Position numbers and translations under genes: made by a program
Notes under the pieces: model-generated
What the model was told of the DNA's origin: nothing
The model's database searches: none
What the model saw: the letters and a program-made list of their open reading frames with translations, nothing else
In this document: positions 42,833-51,568 of the stretch, one piece after another
Position numbering within the stretch: position 1 is the first letter of the stretch
Layout: each line of letters starts with the position of its first letter
Origin: Chitinophaga sp. CF118
Lineage (GTDB): Bacteria; Bacteroidota; Bacteroidia; Chitinophagales; Chitinophagaceae
DNA length: 64,000 nucleotides
Direction: 5' to 3'
Assembly (NCBI RefSeq): GCF_900112615.1
Contig: NZ_FOMK01000004.1
Location: 620,001 to 684,000 of the forward strand

Positions 42833-43020
42833 AGGATCGCTTGTTCAATTACAGCGACAAATTACGATTTTTCTAATCAGGCAAACAATTTGACAGTTTA
42901 CCCGGTTAATTCTATGGAGATCATTTTGTTATCCCGACACTATTTTCTCCTTTAATTGTACATAATTCACATAATTTAGGCATATTGCACGCGAATCCAT
43001 GTAAAAACTGAAAAACATAT

Positions 43021-44856
43021 ATGTGCGGAATAGTCGCTTATATTGGCCAGAAAGAAGCCTACCCCATCGTTCTTAAAGGACTGAAACGATTAGAATACCG
43101 GGGTTATGACAGCGCCGGAGTGGCCCTGATCAATAACGGATTACAGGTATACAAGAAAAAAGGCAAGGTGGCCGAACTGGAAGACCACGTGAGCAGTAAA
43201 GATATGCGTAGTCATATAGCCATTGGTCATACCCGCTGGGCTACCCACGGAGAACCCAGTGACAGAAACTCCCATCCACACGTTTCCGGAAACGGTAAAC
43301 TGGCCATGATCCATAACGGGATCATAGAAAACTATGCACAACTGAAACAGGAACTGCTGTCAAAAGGCCACACCTTTAAAAGTGATACTGATACAGAAGT
43401 ATTGATCCACTTTATAGAAGAAATTCAGCAGAACAACAACTGTTCCCTGGAAGAGGCTTTGCGTATCGCATTAAAAAGAGTAGTGGGTGCTTATGTAATA
43501 GTTATTGTAGATGAAGATCATCCGGATACACTGATAGCTGCCCGTAAAGGCAGTCCGCTGGTAATAGGCGTTGGCAAGGGAGAGCACTTCCTGGCATCAG
43601 ATGCCTCTCCTATCGTGGAATACACAAAGGAAGTAGTATACGTCAATGATTACGAAATAGCGATCATTAAGGCCGACGAACTGATTCTGAAAAATATTTC
43701 GAACGAAATACAAACTCCTTATATCCAGAAGCTGGATATTGAACTGGCAGCAATAGAGAAAGGTGGTTACGACCATTTTATGCTCAAAGAGATCTTTGAA
43801 CAACCGCAAACCATCTTCGATAGCTTACGTGGAAGACTGGATGCAAAAAAAGGTATCCTCACCATAGGTGGCATCCGTGAACATGCGGAAATGCTTAGCA
43901 AAGCCAAACGAATCATTATCGTGGCATGTGGCACATCCTGGCACGCCGGTCTGGTAGCAGAGTATATGATAGAAGAACTTTGCCGCATTCCCGTAGAAGT
44001 GGAATACGCTTCTGAATTCCGCTACCGCAATCCGGTGGTTGGTCCGGGCGATGTGATTATCGCTGTTTCACAATCCGGCGAAACTGCCGATACATTGGTG
44101 GCTATAGAAAGTGCTAAACAAAAAGGCGCCATCATCCTGGGCGTTTGTAATGTGGTAGGTTCTTCAATTGCTCGTCTTTCTGATGCGGGTGTTTATACAC
44201 ATGCCGGTCCGGAAATAGGCGTGGCCAGCACCAAAGCATTTACCGCGCAACTGGCAGTACTCTGCCTCGTTGGCCTGAAAGTGGCAATGCTGAAGGGTAG
44301 TATCACAGAACAACGTTTCCAGCATCTGCTGGATGAACTGGAAAACATTCCTGAAAAAGTAGCGGCTACTTTGAAACTGAACGACAGAATCAAAGAGATA
44401 GCAGCAAAATATAAAGACGCCCGTGACTTCCTTTACCTGGGCCGTGGCTATAACTTCCCGGTAGCACTGGAAGGCGCTCTGAAACTGAAAGAAATCTCCT
44501 ACATACATGCAGAAGGTTACCCTGCTGCTGAAATGAAACATGGCCCTATTGCACTGGTAGATGAAAATCTGCCGGTAGTATTTGTGGCTACCCGCGATAG
44601 CTATTATGAAAAGGTAGTATCGAACATCCAGGAAATTAAGGCACGTAAAGGCAAAGTGATTGCCGTGATTACAGAAGGCGACCAGGTGATTCCTGGTATG
44701 GCGGATGATATCATAGTAGTACCGGAGGCAGATGAATTGGTAGCACCCATCATCTCCGTTATTCCGATGCAATTGCTGGCTTATCATATCGGCGTACTGA
44801 AAGGCTTTGATGTGGATAAACCAAGAAACCTGGCGAAGTCCGTAACAGTAGAATAG
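43021..44856 (+). CDS. glmS: Glutamine-fructose-6-phosphate aminotransferase (isomerizing)
   Basis: First committed step to UDP-GlcNAc: fructose 6-phosphate plus glutamine to glucosamine 6-phosphate. The 611 residues have the N-terminal glutaminase with catalytic Cys2 (MCGIVAYIGQKEAYP, RLEYRGYDSAG) and TRWATHGEPSD, then two SIS domains (ACGTSWHAGLVAEYM, SQSGETADT, STKAFTAQL and the C-terminal NLAKSVTVE). Followed 31 bp later by the DUF4954 gene. No glmS ribozyme was recognised upstream. Confidence 0.98.
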   Translation: MCGIVAYIGQKEAYPIVLKGLKRLEYRGYDSAGVALINNGLQVYKKKGKVAELEDHVSSKDMRSHIAIGHTRWATHGEPSDRNSHPHVSGNGKLAMIHNGIIENYAQLKQELLSKGHTFKSDTDTEVLIHFIEEIQQNNNCSLEEALRIALKRVVGAYVIVIVDEDHPDTLIAARKGSPLVIGVGKGEHFLASDASPIVEYTKEVVYVNDYEIAIIKADELILKNISNEIQTPYIQKLDIELAAIEKGGYDHFMLKEIFEQPQTIFDSLRGRLDAKKGILTIGGIREHAEMLSKAKRIIIVACGTSWHAGLVAEYMIEELCRIPVEVEYASEFRYRNPVVGPGDVIIAVSQSGETADTLVAIESAKQKGAIILGVCNVVGSSIARLSDAGVYTHAGPEIGVASTKAFTAQLAVLCLVGLKVAMLKGSITEQRFQHLLDELENIPEKVAATLKLNDRIKEIAAKYKDARDFLYLGRGYNFPVALEGALKLKEISYIHAEGYPAAEMKHGPIALVDENLPVVFVATRDSYYEKVVSNIQEIKARKGKVIAVITEGDQVIPGMADDIIVVPEADELVAPIISVIPMQLLAYHIGVLKGFDVDKPRNLAKSVTVE

Positions 44857-44887
44857 TTCTTGATTAGCATCTTTTAATTAACTCTAC

Positions 44888-47152
44888 ATGAACCTGATAC
44901 AGAAAAAGCCACTCAAAGAGTTAGGCTATAATTTTGTAGCGGCATCTTATCTGCCTGAAGGACAAGACGAATATTATCTACGTAATAAACAATCGGGCAA
45001 GTATAATACTTATCGCCAGTTGTCTGCACACGAAATTGAAATTCTTGTACGGAATGATAATACCTCAGACAATTGGAATAATATCCTTGTTGCAGATGCT
45101 TTCAGCCCGTGGCAGGTAAAACATTGCCACTTTTTCGGACTGGTACGTATAGGTAAACTGGAGCCTTATTACCTGGAATTCCATAATCTCCGGCAGCCTG
45201 TAGGACTGTATAACAGTACGATCGCTTCCTGCGACTTTGGCGATAACGTGGTTGTACACAACGTGCATTTCCTCTCTCATTATATCATAGGCAATGAAGT
45301 CATGATCTGTAACGTGAATGAGATGGCCACCACAGATCATGCGAAATTCGGGAACGGTATCGTGAAAGAAGGAGAACCTGAAAACGTGCGCATCTGGCTG
45401 GAACTGTGCAATGAAAACGGCGGACGTAGTGTGATGCCTTTTGAAGGCATGCTGCCCGGCGATGCCTGGCTATGGACCCGCAACCGTGATGATGACAATC
45501 TTCAGCAACAGTTTAAAGCATTTACAGAAAAACAATTTGATAAAAAACGTGGTTATTATGGGATGGTGGGCGACCGCTGTGTGATCAAGAATGTTAAGAT
45601 CATCAAAGATGTAACTATCGGTACCGATGCTTATCTCAAAGGTGCCAACAAAATCAAGAATTTAACCATTAACAGCTCCGCCGATGCGACAACGCAGATA
45701 GGTGAAGGCTGTGAACTGGTAAATGGCGTAGTGGGCTACGGATGCCGCGTATTCTACGGTGTGAAGGCGGTTCGTTTTGTAATGGCATCACATTCCCAAC
45801 TGAAATATGGTGCCCGTCTGATCAACTCTTATTTGGGAAATAACTCTACCATCTCCTGCTGTGAAGTATTGAATTCACTGATCTTCCCGGCACACGAGCA
45901 ACATCACAATAATTCATTCTTATGCGCCGCCCTGGTTATGGGGCAAAGCAATATGGCAGCCGGTGCTACTATCGGCTCCAATCATAATTCAAGGGGTGCA
46001 GACGGTGAGATCATTGCAGGACGTGGCTTCTGGCCCGGACTGTGTGTAAGCCTGAAACATAATTCCAGGTTTGCCAGCTTCACTCTCATCGCCAAAGGCA
46101 ACTATATGTCTGAAATGGATATTCCTTTTCCTTTCAGCCTGGTGTTAAATGATGAGCAGCATAATAGCCTGAAAATTATGACAGGCTACTGGTTCCTGCA
46201 TAACATGTATGCACTGGCCCGTAACTCATGGAAACATCTTGACCGCGATAAACGCATTGACAAAACACAACTGATAGAATACGATTACCTGGCACCTGAT
46301 AGCGTGGAAGAAATGATTAATGCCATGGAACTGATGGAAATTGCAACAGGGAAAGCATGGTATGCCCAACAAGGAACTATCACCAGTGATTATAAACAGA
46401 AAAAGTATGCATTAGTAATCGATGGTTTGGATGAAGTTCCGCTAAGTACTTCAGACTTTAAGGAGAAAGGATACAGATTACTGATAGATGACCCTGAAAA
46501 TGTAAGCCAGCTCAAAATACTGGCGGAAAATGTAGAAAACAGCAGTCGTAAGGTTGAACTACTGAAAGTACATAGAAGTTATCCAATGTTCCGTGCATTG
46601 ATCACACTATATGCTGTGCGTAATATTTTCTACTATACAGAGCAGCAATCACAGTCATCCTTTGCAACCTTACAGGAACTGGTAAAAACTGCAACACGTG
46701 GCCCCTGGCAAAATGTAGGCGGACAACTAATGAAGGCAGATACCGTACATGATCTGAAGAACCAGATCCGCAGTGGAAAGATCAGCAGTTGGGATGAACT
46801 GCACAAAAATTACAAACATATCGGCGAGCAATATGCAACGGATAAACTGCAACACGCTATCGCTTCCCTCCTGTTTATACAGGATAAATCTGCCGCACAC
46901 TTTACACCGGCTTATCTGAAAGAATGTCTGCAACAATCCGTTCATACACAGGAGCTGATCACTGATAATATTTACCGTTCGCGTGAAAAAGATTATAAAA
47001 ATCCTTTCCGTAAGATGACTTATAAGAATGATGCAGAAATGGCTGCTGTTACCGGCAAACTTGAAGACAACAGCTTCATCCAGCAAACCATTTCAGACCT
47101 TGCAGCCTACAAGAAAAAAGTGGATGAGCTTATAGTGAAATGGGAGTTGTAA
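44888..47152 (+). CDS. DUF4954 protein with left-handed beta-helix
   Basis: 754 residues of the Bacteroidota family DUF4954. The middle (about 95-350) is built from hexapeptide-like repeats, typical of a left-handed beta-helix as in sugar acyltransferases and UDP-sugar enzymes (LYNSTIASCDFGDNVVVHNV, VIKNVKIIKDVTIGTDAYLKG). The C-terminal third is helical. The enzymatic role is not established. It follows glmS by 31 bp on the same strand, so a link to amino-sugar or envelope metabolism is plausible but inferred. Confidence 0.85.
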   Translation: MNLIQKKPLKELGYNFVAASYLPEGQDEYYLRNKQSGKYNTYRQLSAHEIEILVRNDNTSDNWNNILVADAFSPWQVKHCHFFGLVRIGKLEPYYLEFHNLRQPVGLYNSTIASCDFGDNVVVHNVHFLSHYIIGNEVMICNVNEMATTDHAKFGNGIVKEGEPENVRIWLELCNENGGRSVMPFEGMLPGDAWLWTRNRDDDNLQQQFKAFTEKQFDKKRGYYGMVGDRCVIKNVKIIKDVTIGTDAYLKGANKIKNLTINSSADATTQIGEGCELVNGVVGYGCRVFYGVKAVRFVMASHSQLKYGARLINSYLGNNSTISCCEVLNSLIFPAHEQHHNNSFLCAALVMGQSNMAAGATIGSNHNSRGADGEIIAGRGFWPGLCVSLKHNSRFASFTLIAKGNYMSEMDIPFPFSLVLNDEQHNSLKIMTGYWFLHNMYALARNSWKHLDRDKRIDKTQLIEYDYLAPDSVEEMINAMELMEIATGKAWYAQQGTITSDYKQKKYALVIDGLDEVPLSTSDFKEKGYRLLIDDPENVSQLKILAENVENSSRKVELLKVHRSYPMFRALITLYAVRNIFYYTEQQSQSSFATLQELVKTATRGPWQNVGGQLMKADTVHDLKNQIRSGKISSWDELHKNYKHIGEQYATDKLQHAIASLLFIQDKSAAHFTPAYLKECLQQSVHTQELITDNIYRSREKDYKNPFRKMTYKNDAEMAAVTGKLEDNSFIQQTISDLAAYKKKVDELIVKWEL

Positions 47153-47161
47153 ATTGCGGTT

Positions 47162-47722
47162 ATGGAGGAACCTATCAGATGTGGCTGGGCCACCAAAGAC
47201 CAACTTTACAAAGATTATCATGATCACGAATGGGGCACACCTCTCCACGATGATGTACGCCTGTTTGAGATGCTAAACCTGGAAGGTGCGCAGGCCGGTT
47301 TAAGCTGGCATACCGTGCTTATTAAAAGAGAGAATTACCGCAAAGCATTTGATAACTGGGATGCGAAAAAAATAGCACGTTATACCGATAAGAAAATAAC
47401 TGCCCTGCTGGATAACCCCGGTATTATCCGCAACCGTCTCAAGATAATGGCTACAATTACTAATGCCAAAGCATACCTCGAAGTACAAAAAGAGTTTGGC
47501 AGTTTTGATCAGTATATCTGGCAGTTTGTAAATCACCAACCTATCGTAAATCATTTTAAAAAGATAACAGAAGTTCCTGCCAAAACAGCGATCTCTGATG
47601 CTATGAGCAAGGATCTGTTAAAACGCGGGTTTAAGTTTGTAGGCTCTACGATTTGTTATGCGTATATGCAGGCTACCGGAATGGTGAATGATCATATTGC
47701 GGCTTGTTGGAAAAGTATCTGA
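47162..47722 (+). CDS. tag: DNA-3-methyladenine glycosylase I
   Basis: 186-residue base-excision enzyme that removes 3-methyladenine from alkylated DNA. The zinc-binding and catalytic pattern is visible: RCGWATKDQLYKDYHDHEWG (about 6-25), EGAQAGLSWHTVLIKRENYR, GFKFVGSTICYAYMQATG and the C-terminal NDHIAACW. The start is 9 bp after the DUF4954 stop; a TAnnTT-like sequence overlaps that stop but a promoter there is uncertain. Confidence 0.96.
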   Translation: MEEPIRCGWATKDQLYKDYHDHEWGTPLHDDVRLFEMLNLEGAQAGLSWHTVLIKRENYRKAFDNWDAKKIARYTDKKITALLDNPGIIRNRLKIMATITNAKAYLEVQKEFGSFDQYIWQFVNHQPIVNHFKKITEVPAKTAISDAMSKDLLKRGFKFVGSTICYAYMQATGMVNDHIAACWKSI

Positions 47723-47804
47723 AAATACTAAAGGTGAAATTATTATTCAGACTGATTTAATTCCATGTACTTCTATGAATGAAGAATATGGTTACCCAGA
47801 ATTT

Positions 47805-49337
47805 CTATTCTACTTCCTTCACCAGAAATTCTTCTACAGACCGTTTTTCAGAAGAAAAATTAATACCAATCGCTATTTTCTTTCTGGAATCTGATTGATA
47901 AGAACGCAAATAGCCCTTCTCAAAGATCTGATCGAGAGCTGCCCGTGCTGTGTCATTCAGCTTCAGCTCTAATGCAAAAATATATTGGTCAGTAAATACC
48001 AGGATATCACATCTGCCGGTAGAACTATGTACTTCGCTGCGTACATCAAGTCCTAAACGCTTAAAAGAAAGGTGCACAATAATATGAAAGATAGATTCGC
48101 TTTCCGCTTTCCAATGATCATAAGGAATGGTAGACAAAAGTGCGTCCAGTGCTTTTATCATTTGAGGAATATCATTATTCTTCAATGCCTCACTCAAATC
48201 ATCTGTAACCACCATTGAGTCATTGCCTGGAAATACATTCCTGTAAGCACTCAGTAACGCATCTGTCAAGCTTTCCTCCACTTCCGCATTCGGATATCCA
48301 AGATTATACAATCTTTTATTAGAATTATATCCTTTAATTGTCAGATAACCGGTTTGAAACAAAACCTGCACAGTTGAAATATGCTCCACACTAAAATTGC
48401 TCAGGGCATTTTCCCCAATATGCACATTCTCCAGATTAAACTCCCTATTGTTTCTCATCAGGTTCACTAACCAGGTTGGCGTACCTGTTTGAAACCAGTA
48501 ATTCCGGAAATCACGACCATCCATATATTTCAATACAGAAAATGGATTATATACACGTTCAGCATCTTCATGCCAGGCATATCCGTTATACCACAATTTC
48601 AGTTTACTTAACAAATCCGGTTGATGGGGCTGTATCTCTGCAATCTCTTCTGCAAAATTACTTTCCAGTTCCTGTTGGGTAATACCGGTAATAGTTGCAT
48701 ATTTACGATATATAGTAATATCATTCAGATTATTCAAATCAGAAAAAATACTCACTTTGGTAAACCTGCTTACACCGGTAATAAGCAACAAGCGAATATA
48801 TTCATCAGCATCCTTTAGTACAGAATAGAAACTCTTAAAAACAGAACGATTCTCTTCTACTTTCTCTAAATCTTCCAGGTAATCCGTAATTGGTTTATCA
48901 TATTCATCAATCAGGATTACCACCCGGCCATTAGCTGAAGCTTTACGTATTAATTCTTCAAACCTTCCTTTTAAATGACTGGATTCCAGTTCTATGCCCA
49001 ACTCTTTTGCCACAACACCCATTTCCAGACTGAGCGCCTCATACAATCCTAATTTCTGATAATCAAGCTTGCTCAGCCTTAAGTGTATTACGGGATGTAT
49101 CTGCTCCCAATTCCATTGATCATGGATCCAAAGTCCCTCAAATAGTTTTTTGTTGCCACTAAAAATCTCCTTAATAGTGGACAACAACAGGGATTTACCA
49201 AAGCGTCTGGGACGACTAAGAAAATAATACTTCCCTGATTCTATCAGATTATAGATTAGTTGGGTTTTATCGATATATAAAAAACCCCCATTTCTTATTT
49301 CCCCGAAATCCTGTATACCTATTGGGTACTTTCTCAT
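47805..49337 (-). CDS. AAA-ATPase with C-terminal PD-(D/E)XK nuclease domain
   Basis: 510 residues. The N-terminal AAA-ATPase_like domain opens IGIQDFGEIRNGGFLYIDKT and has the divergent Walker A SRPRRFGKSLLLSTI (about 41-55) and Walker B VVILIDEYDKPI. The C-terminal nuclease domain has GRCDILVFTDQYIFALELKL, the D and ExK residues of the PD-(D/E)XK fold. Such genes are strongly expanded in Bacteroidota and their role is unknown. It lies next to a possible gene remnant and starts 5 bp after a -7 box. Confidence 0.9.
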   Translation of the reverse strand: MRKYPIGIQDFGEIRNGGFLYIDKTQLIYNLIESGKYYFLSRPRRFGKSLLLSTIKEIFSGNKKLFEGLWIHDQWNWEQIHPVIHLRLSKLDYQKLGLYEALSLEMGVVAKELGIELESSHLKGRFEELIRKASANGRVVILIDEYDKPITDYLEDLEKVEENRSVFKSFYSVLKDADEYIRLLLITGVSRFTKVSIFSDLNNLNDITIYRKYATITGITQQELESNFAEEIAEIQPHQPDLLSKLKLWYNGYAWHEDAERVYNPFSVLKYMDGRDFRNYWFQTGTPTWLVNLMRNNREFNLENVHIGENALSNFSVEHISTVQVLFQTGYLTIKGYNSNKRLYNLGYPNAEVEESLTDALLSAYRNVFPGNDSMVVTDDLSEALKNNDIPQMIKALDALLSTIPYDHWKAESESIFHIIVHLSFKRLGLDVRSEVHSSTGRCDILVFTDQYIFALELKLNDTARAALDQIFEKGYLRSYQSDSRKKIAIGINFSSEKRSVEEFLVKEVE

Positions 49338-49342
49338 GCTAA

Positions 49343-49350
49343 CAAAGATA
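49343..49350 (-). promoter_or_regulatory. -7 box directly before the AAA/nuclease gene
   Basis: On the minus strand TATCTTTG matches TAnnTTTG. Five bases separate it from the ATG at 49337, so the transcript would be leaderless. A TTTG lies 15 bp upstream of the box. Confidence 0.45.
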
Positions 49351-49376
49351 AATTAAAATTCATGACAAATGCCTTG

Positions 49377-49478
49377 CTATACCCTGAGAACCAGCGCACC
49401 AAACGGCTTGGAGATCGCAGTTTGTTTTTCTACTACCCCTTTTGTGGCCAGATAAACATCATTTAGAATAAAACCATA
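49377..49478 (-). pseudogene. Possible C-terminal gene remnant (33 codons)
   Basis: On the minus strand 33 codons read YGFILNDVYLATKGVVEKQT... ending GALVLRV and a stop at 49377-49379. A stop codon precedes at 49479-49481 and no start codon is present. The composition resembles the C-terminal beta strands of a longer enzyme, so it may be the tail of a deleted gene. The evidence is the coding-like text only; chance is possible. Confidence 0.3.
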
Positions 49479-49515
49479 TTAAAGGTGAGTTACCCATTTT
49501 GAAACATATGAACTA

Positions 49516-50565
49516 TCAATCAACTATCATTACTTCTTTCAACTCTTTATTATTGAGAAAATTCTTATCTGTCAACGTATTGAGGAACATATATAACTGC
49601 CTTTGTTCTTTTGCTGATAAAGGAATCCCGTTTTTCACCAGTGGATCTATTGTATTTCCCTTCTCCTGTCCATGATCATACATCGCAAATACCTTGAAAA
49701 TATCAAAGAATCGTCCGTCGTGCATGTAGGGGGCACTCACTAATACATTACGCAGGGAAGGGACTTTAAACTTCAGATAATCGGCCGTATTATTAGTGAT
49801 CTGCATCCGGCCAATATCATTCATGGATGGCAGATAAGGTAACCCGTTATTGCGCACACTGAAATCTGTAAAAAAGGGTTCTTTATGGCAGGCTGCACAT
49901 TTCTGCTGAAAGGTTTTATACCCGCCCTGCTCTTCTGCTGTAAAAGATACGCCCGGCGATTTTCTCATCACACTATCATATTTCGATTCGAAGGAGATCA
50001 TAGTTGCCATGAATTGAGCAAGTGCTTTCAACATCCGCTGACTGGTTACTTCTTCTGTACCAAATGCTGCTTTAAACATCCTGCGGTAAGTCTTATTCCC
50101 CTGTAAACGGGTGATCAGTTCTTTCAGATCCATACCCATCTCATTCTCATTCATGATAGGTGATAAAGGCTGCACTTCCAGGTGATTCACTCCGCCATCC
50201 CACATAAAGTCTTTTTGCCAGATCAGGTTAAAAAGCGTGGGTACTGTACGCGTTGTCATCCGGCCCATGATCCCGTGACTCAATGAATGATCAAAGTGTC
50301 CGAAGGCAGCAAACTGCTGGTGACAAAACCCACAGGAAACTGAACTATCGCGGGATAGTTTTCCATCATAAAACAGGTAGCGGCCCAATGCAACTCCTTG
50401 TCTGGAAAGCGGATTCTGTGAGAAGTCGTACACTGGTTTGGGCAACCCAGGGGGTAACACCAGGGTATAGTACTCCGGACCGGGATCACCGGCATGACTG
50501 TTCATGTCTATGATCAGCAACCACAGGCAAAAAACAGAGAGTAGATATACCGCTTTACGAGTCAT
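49516..50565 (-). CDS. Di-heme cytochrome c peroxidase / MbnH-MauG-like enzyme
   Basis: 349 residues with an N-terminal signal peptide (ends SHAG). Two c-type heme sites: SCGFCHQ (about 77-83) and CAACHKE (about 226-232). The MauG/CCP family pattern follows (LFYDGKLSRDSSVS, NEMGMDLKEL, LRNVLVSAPYMHDGRFF). It begins within the stop of the MbnP-like gene (ATGA overlap at 50562-50565), so the two are translationally coupled. In known MbnP/MbnH pairs the di-heme enzyme oxidises a tryptophan of the partner to kynurenine. The same reaction is inferred here. Confidence 0.88.
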   Translation of the reverse strand: MTRKAVYLLSVFCLWLLIIDMNSHAGDPGPEYYTLVLPPGLPKPVYDFSQNPLSRQGVALGRYLFYDGKLSRDSSVSCGFCHQQFAAFGHFDHSLSHGIMGRMTTRTVPTLFNLIWQKDFMWDGGVNHLEVQPLSPIMNENEMGMDLKELITRLQGNKTYRRMFKAAFGTEEVTSQRMLKALAQFMATMISFESKYDSVMRKSPGVSFTAEEQGGYKTFQQKCAACHKEPFFTDFSVRNNGLPYLPSMNDIGRMQITNNTADYLKFKVPSLRNVLVSAPYMHDGRFFDIFKVFAMYDHGQEKGNTIDPLVKNGIPLSAKEQRQLYMFLNTLTDKNFLNNKELKEVMIVD

Positions 50566-51266
50566 TTTTGATGTATTGAAAACATATGCTGATAATTATC
50601 TGCTATACGGTCTGCCGGCGTTCCGGGTGTCATAAAACCTGCCAGTTGCCGGAAGCTGATCCCCTGAAACCAACTGTAAGCATCTCCCACAAGGCTGAGA
50701 TTCGATGCACCACTTCCAGAAATAACCAATGTTTGCGGAAGAGGTAATGTTACCATACGCTGAGTGATATGCGGAGCCCTGTAACCACCAATATGAAACT
50801 CAATCCTGTGTCCGGGTAGTTGGGAAGAAGGAGAAGCCCCTTCCAGCTTCGCCATGATATAACCACTGTTCCAGGTCCAGAACATGCCATATAAAGGGTC
50901 TAATGCGCCGCTCTGTGCCCCACTGCAGTTCAGTAAGCTGTCTACACCTATCTGGAAAGAAATGCTGTTATAATGCCCTTCTGGAAGCTTTAAGCTAATC
51001 ATCTTTGATGCTACACTATCCTCACTCACCAAAAAACATCCTGATGCGGTTCTTACTATCCGACCAGTGGTATCTGTTAAAGAGAAATTACTAAGATAAT
51101 ATTTGAATAGGGTGATGTTAAAAGTATCTCCAGCAGCATTCAGATAAGTTGTATTACCCAATACCATAGGCACACCCTTTACAGCATGGCTCAGCCTTAG
51201 CTGCAGGGTTTGTGCTTCTACTCCTTTCAGGACAAACAGGCAAAAAAGTAACAGGCGCCATTTCAT
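50562..51266 (-). CDS. MbnP-like periplasmic protein
   Basis: 234 residues from the ATG at 51266 (MKWRLLLFCLFVLKGVEAQ, signal peptide). An in-frame start at 51284 adds six residues before it. The MbnP-family pattern is visible: LFKYYLSNFSLTDT, LPEGHYNSISFQIGVDS, LDPLYGMFWTWNSGYIMAKL and HIGGY. The FWTWNSGY stretch holds the tryptophans, one of which is the candidate for oxidation to kynurenine. MbnP proteins bind copper in characterised cases. No methanobactin biosynthesis genes are present, so any copper role is inferred. Confidence 0.8.
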   Translation of the reverse strand: MKWRLLLFCLFVLKGVEAQTLQLRLSHAVKGVPMVLGNTTYLNAAGDTFNITLFKYYLSNFSLTDTTGRIVRTASGCFLVSEDSVASKMISLKLPEGHYNSISFQIGVDSLLNCSGAQSGALDPLYGMFWTWNSGYIMAKLEGASPSSQLPGHRIEFHIGGYRAPHITQRMVTLPLPQTLVISGSGASNLSLVGDAYSWFQGISFRQLAGFMTPGTPADRIADNYQHMFSIHQK

Positions 51267-51425
51267 GGAGTGAAAGTAAGGCAAAAAGGGGAATGGGGAA
51301 ACGTTGTGCTATTAAGTTCGGAAAGTCTTCGGAGCATCTCCCAGGAGAGTTGCTAGTGAGTAACACTTTTCATAGGAGATTGGTAAGTGTTTGATAGGAC
51401 ATTTATCTACTTAGAATCTATTGTT
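51267..51425. other. Non-coding stretch before the MbnP gene
   Basis: Together with the terminator module (51426-51522) it forms a 302-bp gap. A weak -7-like TACTTTCA lies just before the MbnP ATG. A small hairpin AACACTT / AAGTGTT occurs near 51362-51391. No coding frame is supported. Confidence 0.4.
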
Positions 51426-51522
51426 TTATAGGAAAAATAAAAGCTGGTCTAAAAAGACCAGCTTAAACGTTTTTTGACTTTTTTATCCCGGGACTTATTC
51501 TTCAAGATAGAAATCAGCCCCA
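51426..51522. repeat. 3' terminator module, copy B (after fucP)
   Basis: Positions 51426-51467 are identical to copy A after aconitase over 42 bp when read on the minus strand. 51468-51522 is partly conserved. In both places the module lies downstream of a gene stop in the same orientation. Confidence 0.9.
51436..51464 (-). terminator. Terminator of the fucose operon
   Basis: Stem AAGCTGGTC / GACCAGCTT (51441-51449 / 51456-51464). On the minus strand it is followed by TTATTTTT. It starts 104 bp after the fucP stop. Confidence 0.85.
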
Positions 51523-51568
51523 AATAACATTAATTCAATTCATCCTGCTAAAACAGATAACTCCTGAC

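Noticed and set aside
42833..43020. Possible glmS ribozyme upstream of glmS.
   Set aside because: The 188-bp region is AT-rich and shows no ribozyme-like core; the ribozyme is known mainly from Firmicutes.
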